DNA from: a virus
IMG/VR virus record: IMGVR_UViG_3300035703_004046
Span: 1 to 35,284 of that record
Reading direction: 5' to 3' (one strand)
Length of the DNA: 35,284 bases
Shown here: piece after piece, positions 1 to 9,077 of the stretch
Layout of the letters: every line of letters starts with the position of its first letter
How positions within the stretch are numbered: position 1 is the stretch's first letter
Made by a program: the position numbers and the translations under genes
The notes under the pieces: generated by a model
What the model was told of the DNA's origin: nothing
Database searches by the model: none
Seen by the model: the letters and a program-made list of their open reading frames with translations, nothing else

Positions 1-1155
1 ATGAACACAGTAGACGGAAATTTCAAGGTTCAATACATCCCAGCCAAAATATGTGACAACAAAGAACTCACTATAAAATACTATGCTTATCACCCTGTGG
101 AATGCAGGATGAAACGAGTAGTTATGCGGTTCAATCACCTCAAAGACAAAATGACCAAAACGGAATTAAATAGGCATTTGAGGAACATCATGCATGACAT
201 AAATGTAAATCTAGCAGCAGGCAAAAACCCATTCATAGCGCAGGAAAGTCCAAAATCATACTGCAAGCTGAATGAGGCTATAGACATGTTTCTTAAACTG
301 AAAGCGAGAGATATGCGCCCTGATGGATTACGCTCTTACACATCATATAGCAAGAAACTGAAAGAGTGGGCTATGGTAAATGGATTGGAGGATTGCTTTG
401 TGATATCATTTACCCGGGAGAAAGCAATTGATATGATGAATGAGCTGGCCATGAACGATGAATTGAGCAATCGGACATGGAATAATCACTTTGTGTTCTA
501 TCGATCGCTATGGAATTGGTTCATTAAAAACATGTACTGCTCCAAAAATGTATTTATGGAATTTGACAAGAAACGTGAAGCCGAGAAAATAAGGAAATCC
601 GTTCCAAAAGAAACACATGCTAGAGTAGCGGAGTATTGCAAAGCAAACATGCCGAACATGGAAATTGTCATCGACCTGGTGAGAGCATCATTTATTCGCC
701 CCAAGGAAATCAGTATGATTCAGATAAAGGAAATTGACTTGTTCAATAAGGTCATAACGATTCCTTCCGAAAAATCAAAAACACACAGCACTAGATTTGC
801 TTATCTGCCAGAATGGCTGTGCGAAAAGATAGTGGATAATATTGCCCTGGATAGATATCCTGGGGATTATTACCTGATAGGTTCAGGACTTAATCCAAGC
901 AAGAACTGTATCAATACCAGGACCATTGATAAATACTGGTGTAAAATACGCAATGATTTGGATTTGGGGATGGAGATGCAACTGTATTCATACCGTGACA
1001 CAGGTATCACAGCTCTGGAGGAAAAGGGAGTGCCACGTAATGTAATACAAAAACTTACCGACCATAAGACTGAACGAATGGTCGGTAAGTATGTCGGAAA
1101 ACCAAACAAGGAATTGATTGACAATATTGTGAGTAAGATTGATGAGTTTTTATAA
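1..1155 (+). CDS. tyrosine recombinase, phage integrase
   Basis: A 384-residue site-specific recombinase of the lambda-integrase fold that would integrate and excise the prophage. The N-terminal part (about 90-190) looks like a SAM-like core-binding domain. The catalytic part starts near residue 200. Visible catalytic candidates are Arg233 (in RPKEIS), Lys near 258-260, Arg332 (in YSYRDTG), His355 (in TDHKT) and nucleophile Tyr364 (in GKYVG). The usual His of the HxxR box is Tyr329. It is the only plus-strand gene and converges on the tail gene, the two stops overlapping by 6 bp. Its promoter and the attachment site would lie left of the window. Family assignment is secure; the integration target is unknown. 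Confidence 0.93.
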   Translation: MNTVDGNFKVQYIPAKICDNKELTIKYYAYHPVECRMKRVVMRFNHLKDKMTKTELNRHLRNIMHDINVNLAAGKNPFIAQESPKSYCKLNEAIDMFLKLKARDMRPDGLRSYTSYSKKLKEWAMVNGLEDCFVISFTREKAIDMMNELAMNDELSNRTWNNHFVFYRSLWNWFIKNMYCSKNVFMEFDKKREAEKIRKSVPKETHARVAEYCKANMPNMEIVIDLVRASFIRPKEISMIQIKEIDLFNKVITIPSEKSKTHSTRFAYLPEWLCEKIVDNIALDRYPGDYYLIGSGLNPSKNCINTRTIDKYWCKIRNDLDLGMEMQLYSYRDTGITALEEKGVPRNVIQKLTDHKTERMVGKYVGKPNKELIDNIVSKIDEFL

Positions 1156-3039
1156 CATGGTATAAAAAGTACCTTTAACAGACATTCTAGAATTAGAGGA
1201 TATTATTCTTTCGAAACTTATCGGAACGTACTTTTTATTATTGATGATGTATAAGTTCTTAACATTAAAGTCATATTTATCTTCAAAATAAAATGTATAT
1301 ATCTTTGACCCATCTGTGATATTTACATGCCGATAAGATTCTAGTATACCATTATCACCATCTAGTCTTAATGAAAGATTTAACCCCTTATTTCTAAATT
1401 CTGAACACCAGGTTAAATACTCATCATATACGTGTCTATTTCCACCTTGTGGCAATGGAATTTCATAACTACCAATAAATCCAAATTCAGGATAAATATC
1501 TACATAAGAGAATGGATATATTATATTATCCAAATGAAACCCCATCCCCCAAAGCTCTATGCCTGTTAAATCATTTTGATTAAACATAGTTGGCATTCCA
1601 AGATACATAGACATTTCAATATTAGATGTTCGTGAAATGGTTTTCACACCATCCTGAATAGACTCCAATAAATTTTGGCTTAGTTTATTTTGAATTGATG
1701 GAAGTGATGAATTAGGCAATTGGTAATAATACACAAATTGATTTTGATCCCACCAAATGTGTTTTGATTCCTGGCATATTTCAGCTGGCACTATTTTGAA
1801 AACAAGTTCTCTATTCCCTTCAGATAATTTAAAGGATCTGAATTTATTCACTAAGAAAATCTTATTGTCATTATTAATCAATTGGAAATAAAAAATATTT
1901 TTTGATGTAGAACTAGAATACATCCATTGTTCATTATCACTGTCCTGATACAACTTATAACCATTAAGTTGTTCTGATGAAAAATTATTCATTAATAGAT
2001 CCCCAATTTGTCCTTCATGTGATATAACACACTTATTTATCACATCATCATTAATCTTTTGATACTTAAATAATCCGCCCTCAGATAAATCATAACTAAT
2101 TTTAGTAAAGCTAAGCCTCGCATCAGTTTTTGAATCAGAATCATTTTTCCGTTCATAATTATCAAAAGCCACGATATCTGATATGGTTTTTTTTTGCGAA
2201 TAATTTGATTTCAAATTGTCTATTGAAATGGTTTTATTCGATGATTTAACAGTAAATCTTACAAAAAAGAAATCTTCAATAGCTGTGATAAACTCGGAGA
2301 TTGACATATCTGGCAAAGCGTCAGCATAGTTCAATGATTGTACTGTATTTAAAACATACATTCGCTTACATCTTTCATCATCATTTAAGATATTATGGTC
2401 TAATACATAACCTAAAAGGGAGGGCAGTTTATTGATGTAATATAGCAAATATGGTTGCATACATACATTCTCAACTCCATTAATCTCATTACGTCCATAT
2501 CCTCTACCACCCAAACTCATAGTATAATTATTTACTATGGAATCTCCTACTTTTACTGGAGCACAAACATAATTGACTCCATCACCATACTTTTTTGTAT
2601 GAATAAATGTCCCATTTTGAGTATATTCGGTTGTATCAATTATGGAATCATACGCCTTGTTGTAGTCTAATGAACTTTCACTACCCCAATCAAGACTCCA
2701 TATTTTTCGGTTGTCATAGTTAGCTATGTAATTTAGTTCTGAATTCCCGGACAAGAATTGGAAAGTTACATCAATATCGGTATTGCTTAATATAATTATT
2801 GAACCAAACTTGATATTACCATTAACGATTTGGTAAGCATTACCACTCGTAGGTATTGAAGTTAGGTTGATTCGATTTATATTTTTAAAAGCAATTGCAT
2901 TTTTGGGTTCTAACAATGACACAGTCACATCAAGAGAGTATTCGCCATTATCCGTTAACTCTGGGTTTTCATCAATCAACGTAATGTTGAAATCTTCAGG
3001 GAGCACGAGTTCATGTCCTTCGTAGAAAAATTGAATCAT
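1150..3039 (-). CDS. putative tail-tip or baseplate protein
   Basis: A 629-residue protein encoded directly after the tape measure gene (ATGA overlap at 3036-3039), the usual place for distal-tail or tail-hub proteins. The N-terminus (FFYEGHELVLPEDF, then ENPELTDNGEYSLDVTVSL) resembles a type common in Bacteroidota siphoviral prophages, with a beta-rich domain of Dit/hub character. The rest is beta-strand rich with many aromatic residues and has no signal peptide. No enzymatic motif was found. Assignment rests on position and general resemblance, so tail-associated is fairly sure but the exact role is not. It is the last minus-strand gene of the late region. Confidence 0.65.
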   Translation of the reverse strand: MIQFFYEGHELVLPEDFNITLIDENPELTDNGEYSLDVTVSLLEPKNAIAFKNINRINLTSIPTSGNAYQIVNGNIKFGSIIILSNTDIDVTFQFLSGNSELNYIANYDNRKIWSLDWGSESSLDYNKAYDSIIDTTEYTQNGTFIHTKKYGDGVNYVCAPVKVGDSIVNNYTMSLGGRGYGRNEINGVENVCMQPYLLYYINKLPSLLGYVLDHNILNDDERCKRMYVLNTVQSLNYADALPDMSISEFITAIEDFFFVRFTVKSSNKTISIDNLKSNYSQKKTISDIVAFDNYERKNDSDSKTDARLSFTKISYDLSEGGLFKYQKINDDVINKCVISHEGQIGDLLMNNFSSEQLNGYKLYQDSDNEQWMYSSSTSKNIFYFQLINNDNKIFLVNKFRSFKLSEGNRELVFKIVPAEICQESKHIWWDQNQFVYYYQLPNSSLPSIQNKLSQNLLESIQDGVKTISRTSNIEMSMYLGMPTMFNQNDLTGIELWGMGFHLDNIIYPFSYVDIYPEFGFIGSYEIPLPQGGNRHVYDEYLTWCSEFRNKGLNLSLRLDGDNGILESYRHVNITDGSKIYTFYFEDKYDFNVKNLYIINNKKYVPISFERIISSNSRMSVKGTFYTML

Positions 3040-6000
3040 CTTTGAGCGTTTTTAATAAGTTTATTATACGTTTTCATATTCTCATCAATCCCATTTTTGC
3101 CAGTAATTGACACCTCTGCACTTATACCTTGATTAAGTCTATCTAGCAGTGCTTGAGTGACGGCGTTAGTCTTAGCCGTGGCAGACTCAATGGCGAATGA
3201 TAATTCTTCTTTAGAAATCCCATTTCCGACACTCATCATCGGAGCTTTAGATACCCACCCACCATTAGCTAATCCATTCTTCATGCCAATGCTTCTTGCT
3301 ACATCATCACTGGTCAGTGAAGCCACAGTATTAGTTTTCTGTGCATAATCTACCAGATTGAATACTCTACGCATCACAGGATTGCCTACAGCATCTTGAT
3401 TGGCGACAAATTCCCCCTTATGAACTATCCCGTCAGGTTCATATTTATTACCAGGATCCGTGAATCCACCTGTCCAAAGATTTTTTACAGATTCTCTTTG
3501 TTCGTTAGCTACTGCTAATTCAGCAAATCCAGCTGCAACTGCTACACCTGCCATAATTGGACCCATTGGATAACCAAGTTCCCAAGCCTTCATGGCTGCA
3601 AGCGAAGTACTGGCTATAATCTTTGCAGAAGTAATGCCGAAATCGATATCGGCATACTGTTTCTTCATTTCCTTTTTTTCTTCCTCCATTTTTGCCTCTA
3701 TCTCGGCAGTCTTTTCGGAATTGCCTTTAGCTGCTTTCAGCTGGGCGGCATATTTGTTTTCTATGTGTAGAGTTTCGGCTTCTTGCAACTTTGACGAAAA
3801 GTCACCAGCTTTACTTGCTATCTCTGAAATTGATTGAGCAGTCTCTTCTGCGTGAGTCAATCTGACTTTAGTAATATCCTTTTCAATCCTTTCAACAGCT
3901 TTCTTTCTGTCTTCGGAAGACTTGGTAGTGTCTTGTTTCTCCTTTTCTAATTTGTCTTGTAATAACTTTAGATCTTTCTTATACTGGTCACGTTTTGCGT
4001 TATAGGTGTTAAGCCCATAACGTTGCTCTATTTCCTTAATATCAGCCCACCCATCTCTTACCAGATTAGCTCTAGCTTTACGATATGCCTTATCAGATTC
4101 TAATGCTTGAGCATTAGCTTCTTTAATGGTGTTGACACGGTCTTCCTCCGAAGCATAATTATAGTCGGCGGCATCTTCCGCATAATTATTGGCTATCTTG
4201 AGTCTTTTATCAGCAGTAGCATAGTCAAGTTCTAGAATAGATTGGTCATATTCGGATTGGGTTACAACCTTATCTTCCAAATCCATTTCCAACTTTCTGC
4301 GCATCATCGCATCATTGGCATCAACTAAATTTAGCTGTGCTTGATGACTCTCCTTGAAAAGTTTCAGGTTATTTTTGGCTTGTTCTTCCTCGTCTTTTAG
4401 TGATTCTTTTTGACGTGCGAGTAGAATATCATCAATTTGGGCTTGAATTTCTAATTGTTCAGCAGAGCCATCTTTATACAGCCTTTTTTTGCGTTGGAAA
4501 TACTCTAGCTGTACATTATTTAGCTTATGTCCCAACACCTCTTCTGATACTACCCCATCTTCTTCATTGATACGTTTTTCTTTCCAATAGTTTGACAATT
4601 GAAGTTTCCATTTATCAAGTGCGTCAAGTTCTTTCTTTAGCTTCTCCTCAGGGGTGGGTGTTCCTGTCCCTGTCCCAGAAGTTGTATTTGTGTTTAGATT
4701 ACTTTCTAATTTTAGTTTTTTCGTTCCCAAATCTTCAATTAAATCATCATATACTTTAATGTCACTATTCATTTTTTTTAATTTGTCGTCTAGTCCCATT
4801 AATCCTGCACCAGCACCAGCAGCAGATAAAGCCTCATCAAAATTGTTATATAGACCTTTTTGCATTAAATCTCCAGCCTTCACTTTATACATCACCAAAT
4901 CTTGTAAATCTGATTTGTATTCCTGTATAAATTTTCTTCGTTCCTCTACTAAGTTACCCCTATTAGTTGTAGCTATTTGGAGTTCTGTAGATAGTTTTAA
5001 CGTGTTAATATATTTATCCAGAGCTTCTTTATTGTCGTTGATTAATTTGCCTTCTTGGGTCAACTGTGCATGATATTCTGGAACAATTTTCTTCAATTCT
5101 ATCAAGGCATTATTTCTCTCGGTATAACCTTTGGTTGAGTCATTAAGAACTCCTTTTAAAAATTCGAGGTGTCGCATTTCGTCATCCATTTTCGCTGATG
5201 CTTCAGCACTCACTTTGGCACTTTCTGATTGCAAAGTCATTGCTTTTTGAGTCCCACTGATCCAATTATACAATCCAATGGTGACTGCTGCAATGGCGAC
5301 ACCTATGGCGATGAATGGATTAACACCAAGTGTGGAGAAAAAAGCTTTGGTAGCAACATTTGCCGCTTTAATATTGCCTGTTAAATACCCAACTACAGCT
5401 GTTTGTGCCAGCGTGGCAGCTGTAGTGGCATTCGTCCAGAAAACTTTCAATTTCTCTATGGCCAATTGCGCTACTGATGCTATCCATGCTTGATTAACGG
5501 CAACGGCATAAGTGCCCATAGTAATGGCAAGCGTAAATAAAAGTCCTTTATTTTCACTAATCCATTTCGGCAATTGAATTAAAAATCTCAAAAACACATT
5601 CCCTAAATCAGCCGCTTTAAGCATGGCAGGGTTAAGACCCTCTACCAACTGCATGCCCAATTCGTTGAAATTATTCTTAGCCTGTGCCAGTCTGGCAGCA
5701 GTGGTTTTGCTATTTATTTGCGCCTGCTCTAAGGCTATATTTGTTCCTGTTACTGCTTTAGTGTAGAAATCTACCTTTTGTGCACTCGAAATCATAGTAG
5801 TTGCAACAGAATATGTTTCAAGTCCAAACTGTTTTTGAATTTCTGTGGTGGATAGGTTTTTTGCTGCTAAATTTTCTAATGCTTTTTGCAGACCTACTAT
5901 TTTGGGGTTTGTATCATCAGCACCTGATTGGAGCTTGATGAAAAATGTTTTAAGACCTGTTCCGGCTATTTCATCTTTTATACCTTTTTCTGCCAAAGCT

Positions 6001-6983
6001 TGGATGCTTCCAACCAATTGTTCGATGGGGATTCCAGCCTGCGATGCTGCCACGCCAGCTTTGAGAATAGACTCAGTCTGACTACTTACTTCTGCTGCTC
6101 CTTCTTTAGCTCCTGCACCAAGCACATTAGTGTATCTAGCCGCTTCACTTGCTGATGCCCCATACATATTGAGGGCTATGGTAATGCCTTTGACAGCATC
6201 CTTAAGGTCCATCTTGGAAGCTTCAGCTAATATCATTGACTGCTCAGTCACCTCTTTCAAGGCTTCTTTATTCTTCAACAGTTCTGGTTTGGCTGAACCA
6301 ACCAAAGTGAATGCATCAACTATTTCTTGTGAACTAGCCCTAATTCTGACTCCTGAAGATGTCATTTCTGTGGATAGTTTTTTGGCTTCCTGTGCCAACC
6401 AATCCACGTCATTATCCCCCAATCCTGTAAGAGCCTTGAGATTTGCCTTTGAATCTTCTAACTTGTTTTTTTGGTCATAGAAGTCCTTAAGTGCTAATGT
6501 GAACCCTGTTACGGCAGCAAATCCAGCAGTAAACATGGCAAAGTATTTATTAAGGCCATCCGCCAGTTTGGATATGCCACTTTGCTGAGCTCTAGTTTCA
6601 GATTGAATATTGCTTATTTCAGTACGAACGCTTTTAAGTTCCCCTGTAAGGCGGTGCCATTCCTCTGAATTTCTAGCTATGTCGCCACTCCTAAGCTGTG
6701 CATTTAGTTGTCTTTGGGCTTTTTCTAAGTCTTTAATGGATGACCCAGACAGATTGTCCAATACTTTTTTGACATCAAATGATTCTTTTTGAAGTTGATT
6801 CATTTGCTTTTCGGTAGCCTTAAGCTCCTTGTTGTACTTCGCAAATGCTTTTTCATCACCAGCCTCATTGGCTTGGCGGATAGCGTCTCTAAGTTCTTTG
6901 GCTTTCTTGCCTAGAATGTTTAATTCATTCTTGGCTTGTTCTCCGTTTAGGAATACGGATGATGTGGCTTTCTCGTTTTGCAT
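3036..6983 (-). CDS. phage tail tape measure protein, TP901 type
   Basis: A 1315-residue tape measure protein that sets tail length and is ejected with the DNA. An N-terminal coiled coil (about 1-120) precedes a TP901-like core (about 150-400) rich in Ala and Gly with the SQAGIPIEQLVGSIQALAEKG segment. Hydrophobic stretches follow (about 480-580), then a long charged coiled coil (about 780-1100) and a hydrophobic segment near the C-terminus. An upstream in-frame TTG at 7040 would add 19 residues, but it lies inside the terminator hairpin. The ATG at 6983 (MQNEKATSSVF) is therefore chosen. The end overlaps the next gene by ATGA. Length implies a tail of roughly 200 nm by the usual rule of about 1.5 angstrom per residue (inference). 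Confidence 0.93.
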   Translation of the reverse strand: MQNEKATSSVFLNGEQAKNELNILGKKAKELRDAIRQANEAGDEKAFAKYNKELKATEKQMNQLQKESFDVKKVLDNLSGSSIKDLEKAQRQLNAQLRSGDIARNSEEWHRLTGELKSVRTEISNIQSETRAQQSGISKLADGLNKYFAMFTAGFAAVTGFTLALKDFYDQKNKLEDSKANLKALTGLGDNDVDWLAQEAKKLSTEMTSSGVRIRASSQEIVDAFTLVGSAKPELLKNKEALKEVTEQSMILAEASKMDLKDAVKGITIALNMYGASASEAARYTNVLGAGAKEGAAEVSSQTESILKAGVAASQAGIPIEQLVGSIQALAEKGIKDEIAGTGLKTFFIKLQSGADDTNPKIVGLQKALENLAAKNLSTTEIQKQFGLETYSVATTMISSAQKVDFYTKAVTGTNIALEQAQINSKTTAARLAQAKNNFNELGMQLVEGLNPAMLKAADLGNVFLRFLIQLPKWISENKGLLFTLAITMGTYAVAVNQAWIASVAQLAIEKLKVFWTNATTAATLAQTAVVGYLTGNIKAANVATKAFFSTLGVNPFIAIGVAIAAVTIGLYNWISGTQKAMTLQSESAKVSAEASAKMDDEMRHLEFLKGVLNDSTKGYTERNNALIELKKIVPEYHAQLTQEGKLINDNKEALDKYINTLKLSTELQIATTNRGNLVEERRKFIQEYKSDLQDLVMYKVKAGDLMQKGLYNNFDEALSAAGAGAGLMGLDDKLKKMNSDIKVYDDLIEDLGTKKLKLESNLNTNTTSGTGTGTPTPEEKLKKELDALDKWKLQLSNYWKEKRINEEDGVVSEEVLGHKLNNVQLEYFQRKKRLYKDGSAEQLEIQAQIDDILLARQKESLKDEEEQAKNNLKLFKESHQAQLNLVDANDAMMRRKLEMDLEDKVVTQSEYDQSILELDYATADKRLKIANNYAEDAADYNYASEEDRVNTIKEANAQALESDKAYRKARANLVRDGWADIKEIEQRYGLNTYNAKRDQYKKDLKLLQDKLEKEKQDTTKSSEDRKKAVERIEKDITKVRLTHAEETAQSISEIASKAGDFSSKLQEAETLHIENKYAAQLKAAKGNSEKTAEIEAKMEEEKKEMKKQYADIDFGITSAKIIASTSLAAMKAWELGYPMGPIMAGVAVAAGFAELAVANEQRESVKNLWTGGFTDPGNKYEPDGIVHKGEFVANQDAVGNPVMRRVFNLVDYAQKTNTVASLTSDDVARSIGMKNGLANGGWVSKAPMMSVGNGISKEELSFAIESATAKTNAVTQALLDRLNQGISAEVSITGKNGIDENMKTYNKLIKNAQR

Positions 6984-7029
6984 ACATTGATAGTTTAATG
7001 ATGCAAATAAAGTGAAGTAGCGAGGGGTT

Positions 7030-7067
7030 AAAAAAGACAAAAGCCAATCAGTTAAGAATGGCTTTTG
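7030..7067 (-). terminator. intrinsic terminator before tape measure gene
   Basis: On the minus strand a perfect 9-bp stem (CAAAAGCCA, 7059-7067, with TGGCTTTTG, 7038-7046) with a 12-nt loop is followed after GTC-type spacing by six T (7035-7030). The stop codon of the 39-residue membrane peptide sits in the loop. The tape measure ATG is 47 bp downstream, so a promoter could just fit, but no clear TAnnTTTG box is seen. Confidence 0.75.
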
Positions 7068-7167
7068 CTATGGTTTTAATGATTAGGACTAATAATGCTA
7101 TTGCTATTATTACCAGCGCGAGCGATAAATCTCGCTTATGTCTTCGTTTTATGTTTTCTAATGGCAT
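7048..7167 (-). CDS. 39-residue single-span membrane peptide
   Basis: Small reading frame with ATG at 7167 and TGA at 7048. A basic N-terminus (MPLENIKRRHKRD) precedes one clear hydrophobic span (LSLALVIIAIALLVLII, about 14-30) and a short KTIAKAILN tail. The charge distribution predicts an inside N-terminus or amphipathic anchoring. It starts 26 bp after the repeat-protein gene and its stop codon lies in the loop of the terminator. It could be a small holin-like or accessory membrane protein; no family is recognised. The clean composition (basic head plus hydrophobic span) and snug fit between the previous stop and the terminator argue that it is real. Confidence 0.6.
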   Translation of the reverse strand: MPLENIKRRHKRDLSLALVIIAIALLVLIIKTIAKAILN

Positions 7168-7193
7168 ATGAAACAAATAAATAGTGTTTTATT

Positions 7194-7418
7194 TCAATAT
7201 TTCTCTGTTTCTAATGGGATAATAGGAGTATTATAATCGTTAGTATTTGGATAAATTTCTAACAATTGTTCATCTTCTAAACATTTAGCTTTAGCTATTG
7301 ACATTGATTTATCCTGTGCATCTACTGAATACTTAGATTCAGCTATTGACATTGATTTATCCTGTGCATCTACTGAATACTTAGATTTAGCTATTGACAT
7401 TGATTTTTTTAAACTCAT
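7194..7418 (-). CDS. small protein with 16-residue tandem repeats
   Basis: A 74-residue protein of unknown function. Residues about 5-43 consist of 2.4 copies of a 16-residue unit (KSMSIA K/E SKYSVDAQD); the C-terminal 30 residues are acidic and non-repetitive (CLEDEQLLEIYPNTNDYNT). There is no signal peptide or membrane span. The DNA repeats are nearly identical, pointing to recent expansion. The gene begins about 60 bp after the terminator that closes the lysis genes, behind an A+T-rich spacer that may hold its own promoter, and is followed by a small membrane peptide. Whether it is expressed is unproven, but the repeat keeps the frame (48 bp) without stops. Confidence 0.5.
   Translation of the reverse strand: MSLKKSMSIAKSKYSVDAQDKSMSIAESKYSVDAQDKSMSIAKAKCLEDEQLLEIYPNTNDYNTPIIPLETEKY
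7293..7406. repeat. 48-bp tandem direct repeat, 2.4 copies
   Basis: Copies 7293-7340 and 7341-7388 differ only in the last base (c or t). A partial third copy (7389-7406) matches the first 18 bases. The period is a multiple of three and lies wholly within the 74-residue gene. Confidence 0.95.
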
Positions 7419-7476
7419 ATTGTTATTTTTATTGTTATTATAGATATATTATAACATATTATTTCAACAAATAAAC

Positions 7477-7508
7477 AAAAAAAGCACCGACTTTCACAAG
7501 CCAGTGCT
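7477..7508 (-). terminator. intrinsic terminator after spanin gene
   Basis: Minus strand: arm AGCACTGGCTT (7508-7498), loop GTG, arm AAAGTCGGTGCT, then seven T (7483-7477). The stem is 11 bp with two G-U pairs. It follows the u-spanin-like gene (stop at 7517) by about 10 bp and closes the lysis cassette. Confidence 0.85.
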
Positions 7509-7516
7509 AAATTAAT

Positions 7517-8056
7517 TCAGAATAATCTCCAAATTCGAAAATAAACAATAAAAGCAACACAGAGTAGGATTATCAGACCAATTATTATCCACTGCCACCA
7601 CTGGACTATCGGTCGGACGGTGGTTTGGGTGGTGGATTTAACGGCTGATTTAGATTTTATATGAGTAGTTGAGTCTGATTTTATGGCTGTTTTAGTGATT
7701 TGATTCGTGTGAATGGCTGTTTTAGTGTTGTTGTTTCTGTCAGATACCAGGCGTTTGGTAATGATTAGTTCAGTGGCCACAGGAGGACGGTGCGTAACGC
7801 TGTCAATGGGCTTATTGGTATCATAAGTAATTAGATGAGACTGCCAGTCTTCGGTCTTCAGGTCGGATGCTTGCACCTGATTGGTAGCCGTGCTATCCTT
7901 TTTAATTTCGGTCTTGTTTTTAGACTCTACTTCTGTAGTTTTGTCCAAGTTTAATGCCACATTTTCAGCAGTCTTGGCTACTGATTTAGTGGTGTTCTGC
8001 ACCGTATGGCAAGCCACCAATAGCACGGTGATAATTAGTAAGATAATTGATTTCAT
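7517..8056 (-). CDS. u-spanin-like lipoprotein with C-terminal membrane anchor
   Basis: A 179-residue protein with a lipoprotein signal (MKSIILLIITVLLVAC, lipidated Cys16), a long Lys/Thr/Ser-rich linker, and a C-terminal transmembrane helix (about 153-173: WWQWIIIGLIILLCVAFIVYF) with a basic end. This is the architecture of unimolecular spanins such as T1 gp11. A lipid anchor in the outer membrane and a helix in the inner membrane let one protein bridge the periplasm and fuse the membranes at lysis. It sits at the end of the lysis cassette, 21 bp after another lipoprotein gene and just before a terminator. Function is inferred from topology and context, not from sequence similarity. Confidence 0.68.
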   Translation of the reverse strand: MKSIILLIITVLLVACHTVQNTTKSVAKTAENVALNLDKTTEVESKNKTEIKKDSTATNQVQASDLKTEDWQSHLITYDTNKPIDSVTHRPPVATELIITKRLVSDRNNNTKTAIHTNQITKTAIKSDSTTHIKSKSAVKSTTQTTVRPIVQWWQWIIIGLIILLCVAFIVYFRIWRLF

Positions 8057-8077
8057 TCTAAGTGGGTTTATTGGTTA

Positions 8078-8455
8078 TTATTCTTCAAATACTCTAGCTG
8101 ACCATCCCTTGTAATACTTCCACTGGGTGGGGTTATGCTTGCATATTTTGTAATACTTCTGCAAGCGCGCATATTTGTAAAGCTGTACAAATTGGTAAGA
8201 TGTCATTACTGTTGCCGATTGGTATCGCTCCAAACTATCAGTCAATGCTTTCCGTTCATTGGCACCTGCAATGAGTCCTTGTTCATACGTGCTGCATAGC
8301 ATACTGAGTGTATCTAATCGTCCATTAAGTTTGCCGACTGAGTCTTTCAATAGTTCTAAGTAATCAGCCTGTGTGATTACTCTCGGTGTTGGTGTCTGTG
8401 ATTTGGTGCAACTGATTGCAATTGCTACCAATAGGAATAAGATTGTTCGTTTCAT
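8078..8455 (-). CDS. small phage lipoprotein, possible lysis accessory
   Basis: A 125-residue secreted lipoprotein: signal MKRTILFLLVAIAISC with lipidated Cys16, then a helical region (ADYLELLKDSVGKLNGRLDTLSMLCSTYEQ segment) and a basic, Tyr-rich C-terminus (YKYARLQKYYKICKHNPTQWKYYKGW). Its ATG overlaps the endolysin stop (ATGA), so translation is probably coupled. By position it could be an outer-membrane spanin subunit or a lipoprotein affecting lysis or superinfection. There is no inner-membrane partner embedded in frame. Lipoprotein nature is well supported; the role is inferred. Confidence 0.7.
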   Translation of the reverse strand: MKRTILFLLVAIAISCTKSQTPTPRVITQADYLELLKDSVGKLNGRLDTLSMLCSTYEQGLIAGANERKALTDSLERYQSATVMTSYQFVQLYKYARLQKYYKICKHNPTQWKYYKGWSARVFEE

Positions 8456-8862
8456 CGCATTGCGTTTAATCGTTTTACAAGAATTTCATCTATCACGCCT
8501 GTTTCTGGCAGTGAGGTTATTTGTTGAGCCATCTTAATTGCAGGAGGAATTCCACAATTGACCGCTGTGTCTAGCAACTGATTGGCAATAATCTGATTGC
8601 TAATAAAGTCGCCATCAATTTTATCCCAAAAGTTGTGTTTGTAAAAGTCAGACACCAATTGGTCAAGTCCTGGCACCTTTGCCAGACTACTTGGGAAATT
8701 AGGCTGATGTTTCGCATTGTCAATCAATACCCATCCTGCCCAATGTGGAAAATTCTTGCGGGATATTCCCCTGTACGTTTCGCCTCCGCGGTCGTTAGGG
8801 TCAATCACATACTTTCCCTCTATGAGCAGTACCCGGAAAATGGATGATATGAAGTCTGCCAT
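8452..8862 (-). CDS. endolysin, glycosyl hydrolase family 108 type
   Basis: A 136-residue muramidase-like endolysin. The N-terminal family signature is clear: IEGKYVIDPNDRGGETYRGIS, with the presumed catalytic Glu at residue 15 and GGET at 26-29. The segment LLDTAVNCGIPPAI (about 95-108) corresponds to the second conserved block, and a short C-terminal part (TGVIDEILVKRLNA) resembles the start of the peptidoglycan-binding region, shorter than in many relatives. There is no signal peptide, so it needs a holin. It abuts the holin-like gene (stop of that gene and ATG at 8862 share a base) and overlaps the lipoprotein gene. Confidence 0.9.
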   Translation of the reverse strand: MADFISSIFRVLLIEGKYVIDPNDRGGETYRGISRKNFPHWAGWVLIDNAKHQPNFPSSLAKVPGLDQLVSDFYKHNFWDKIDGDFISNQIIANQLLDTAVNCGIPPAIKMAQQITSLPETGVIDEILVKRLNAMR

Positions 8863-9077
8863 TATTTTTGAGGTTTTTGGGTTAATTGAAGTAAGAAAAT
8901 AATAAATCCGCCAGCCAGTGACACATATAGCAAGTACGATGGTGGAATACTTGATTTGAATGCATCAGGAAGGCTGTCATAATACTTGGGTAGTGCGGCG
9001 ATAGCACCTGATAGCATTTGAAGCATTTTCACCCATATAGCGGTAGGGCTGGCTAGTCTGTCAATTATTTTTTTCAT
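8862..9077 (-). CDS. putative holin, small membrane protein
   Basis: A 71-residue protein with a moderately hydrophobic N-terminal helix (about 13-30, TAIWVKMLQMLSGAIAAL) and a strong span near 49-65 (SYLLYVSLAGGFIIFLL), ending in a basic tail. Size, topology and position directly before the endolysin gene suit a class II-like holin. The start overlaps the upstream gene by ATGA (9077-9074). No holin family was recognised by sequence, so the call is contextual. Confidence 0.6.
   Translation of the reverse strand: MKKIIDRLASPTAIWVKMLQMLSGAIAALPKYYDSLPDAFKSSIPPSYLLYVSLAGGFIIFLLQLTQKPQK

Noticed and set aside
4654-5073. 139-residue plus-strand frame opposite the tape measure gene
   Set aside because: Antisense shadow of the tape measure coding sequence with no domain or translation signal.
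6984-7040. Longer tape measure start at 7040
   Set aside because: It is a TTG codon inside the terminator stem; the ATG at 6983 is more plausible.
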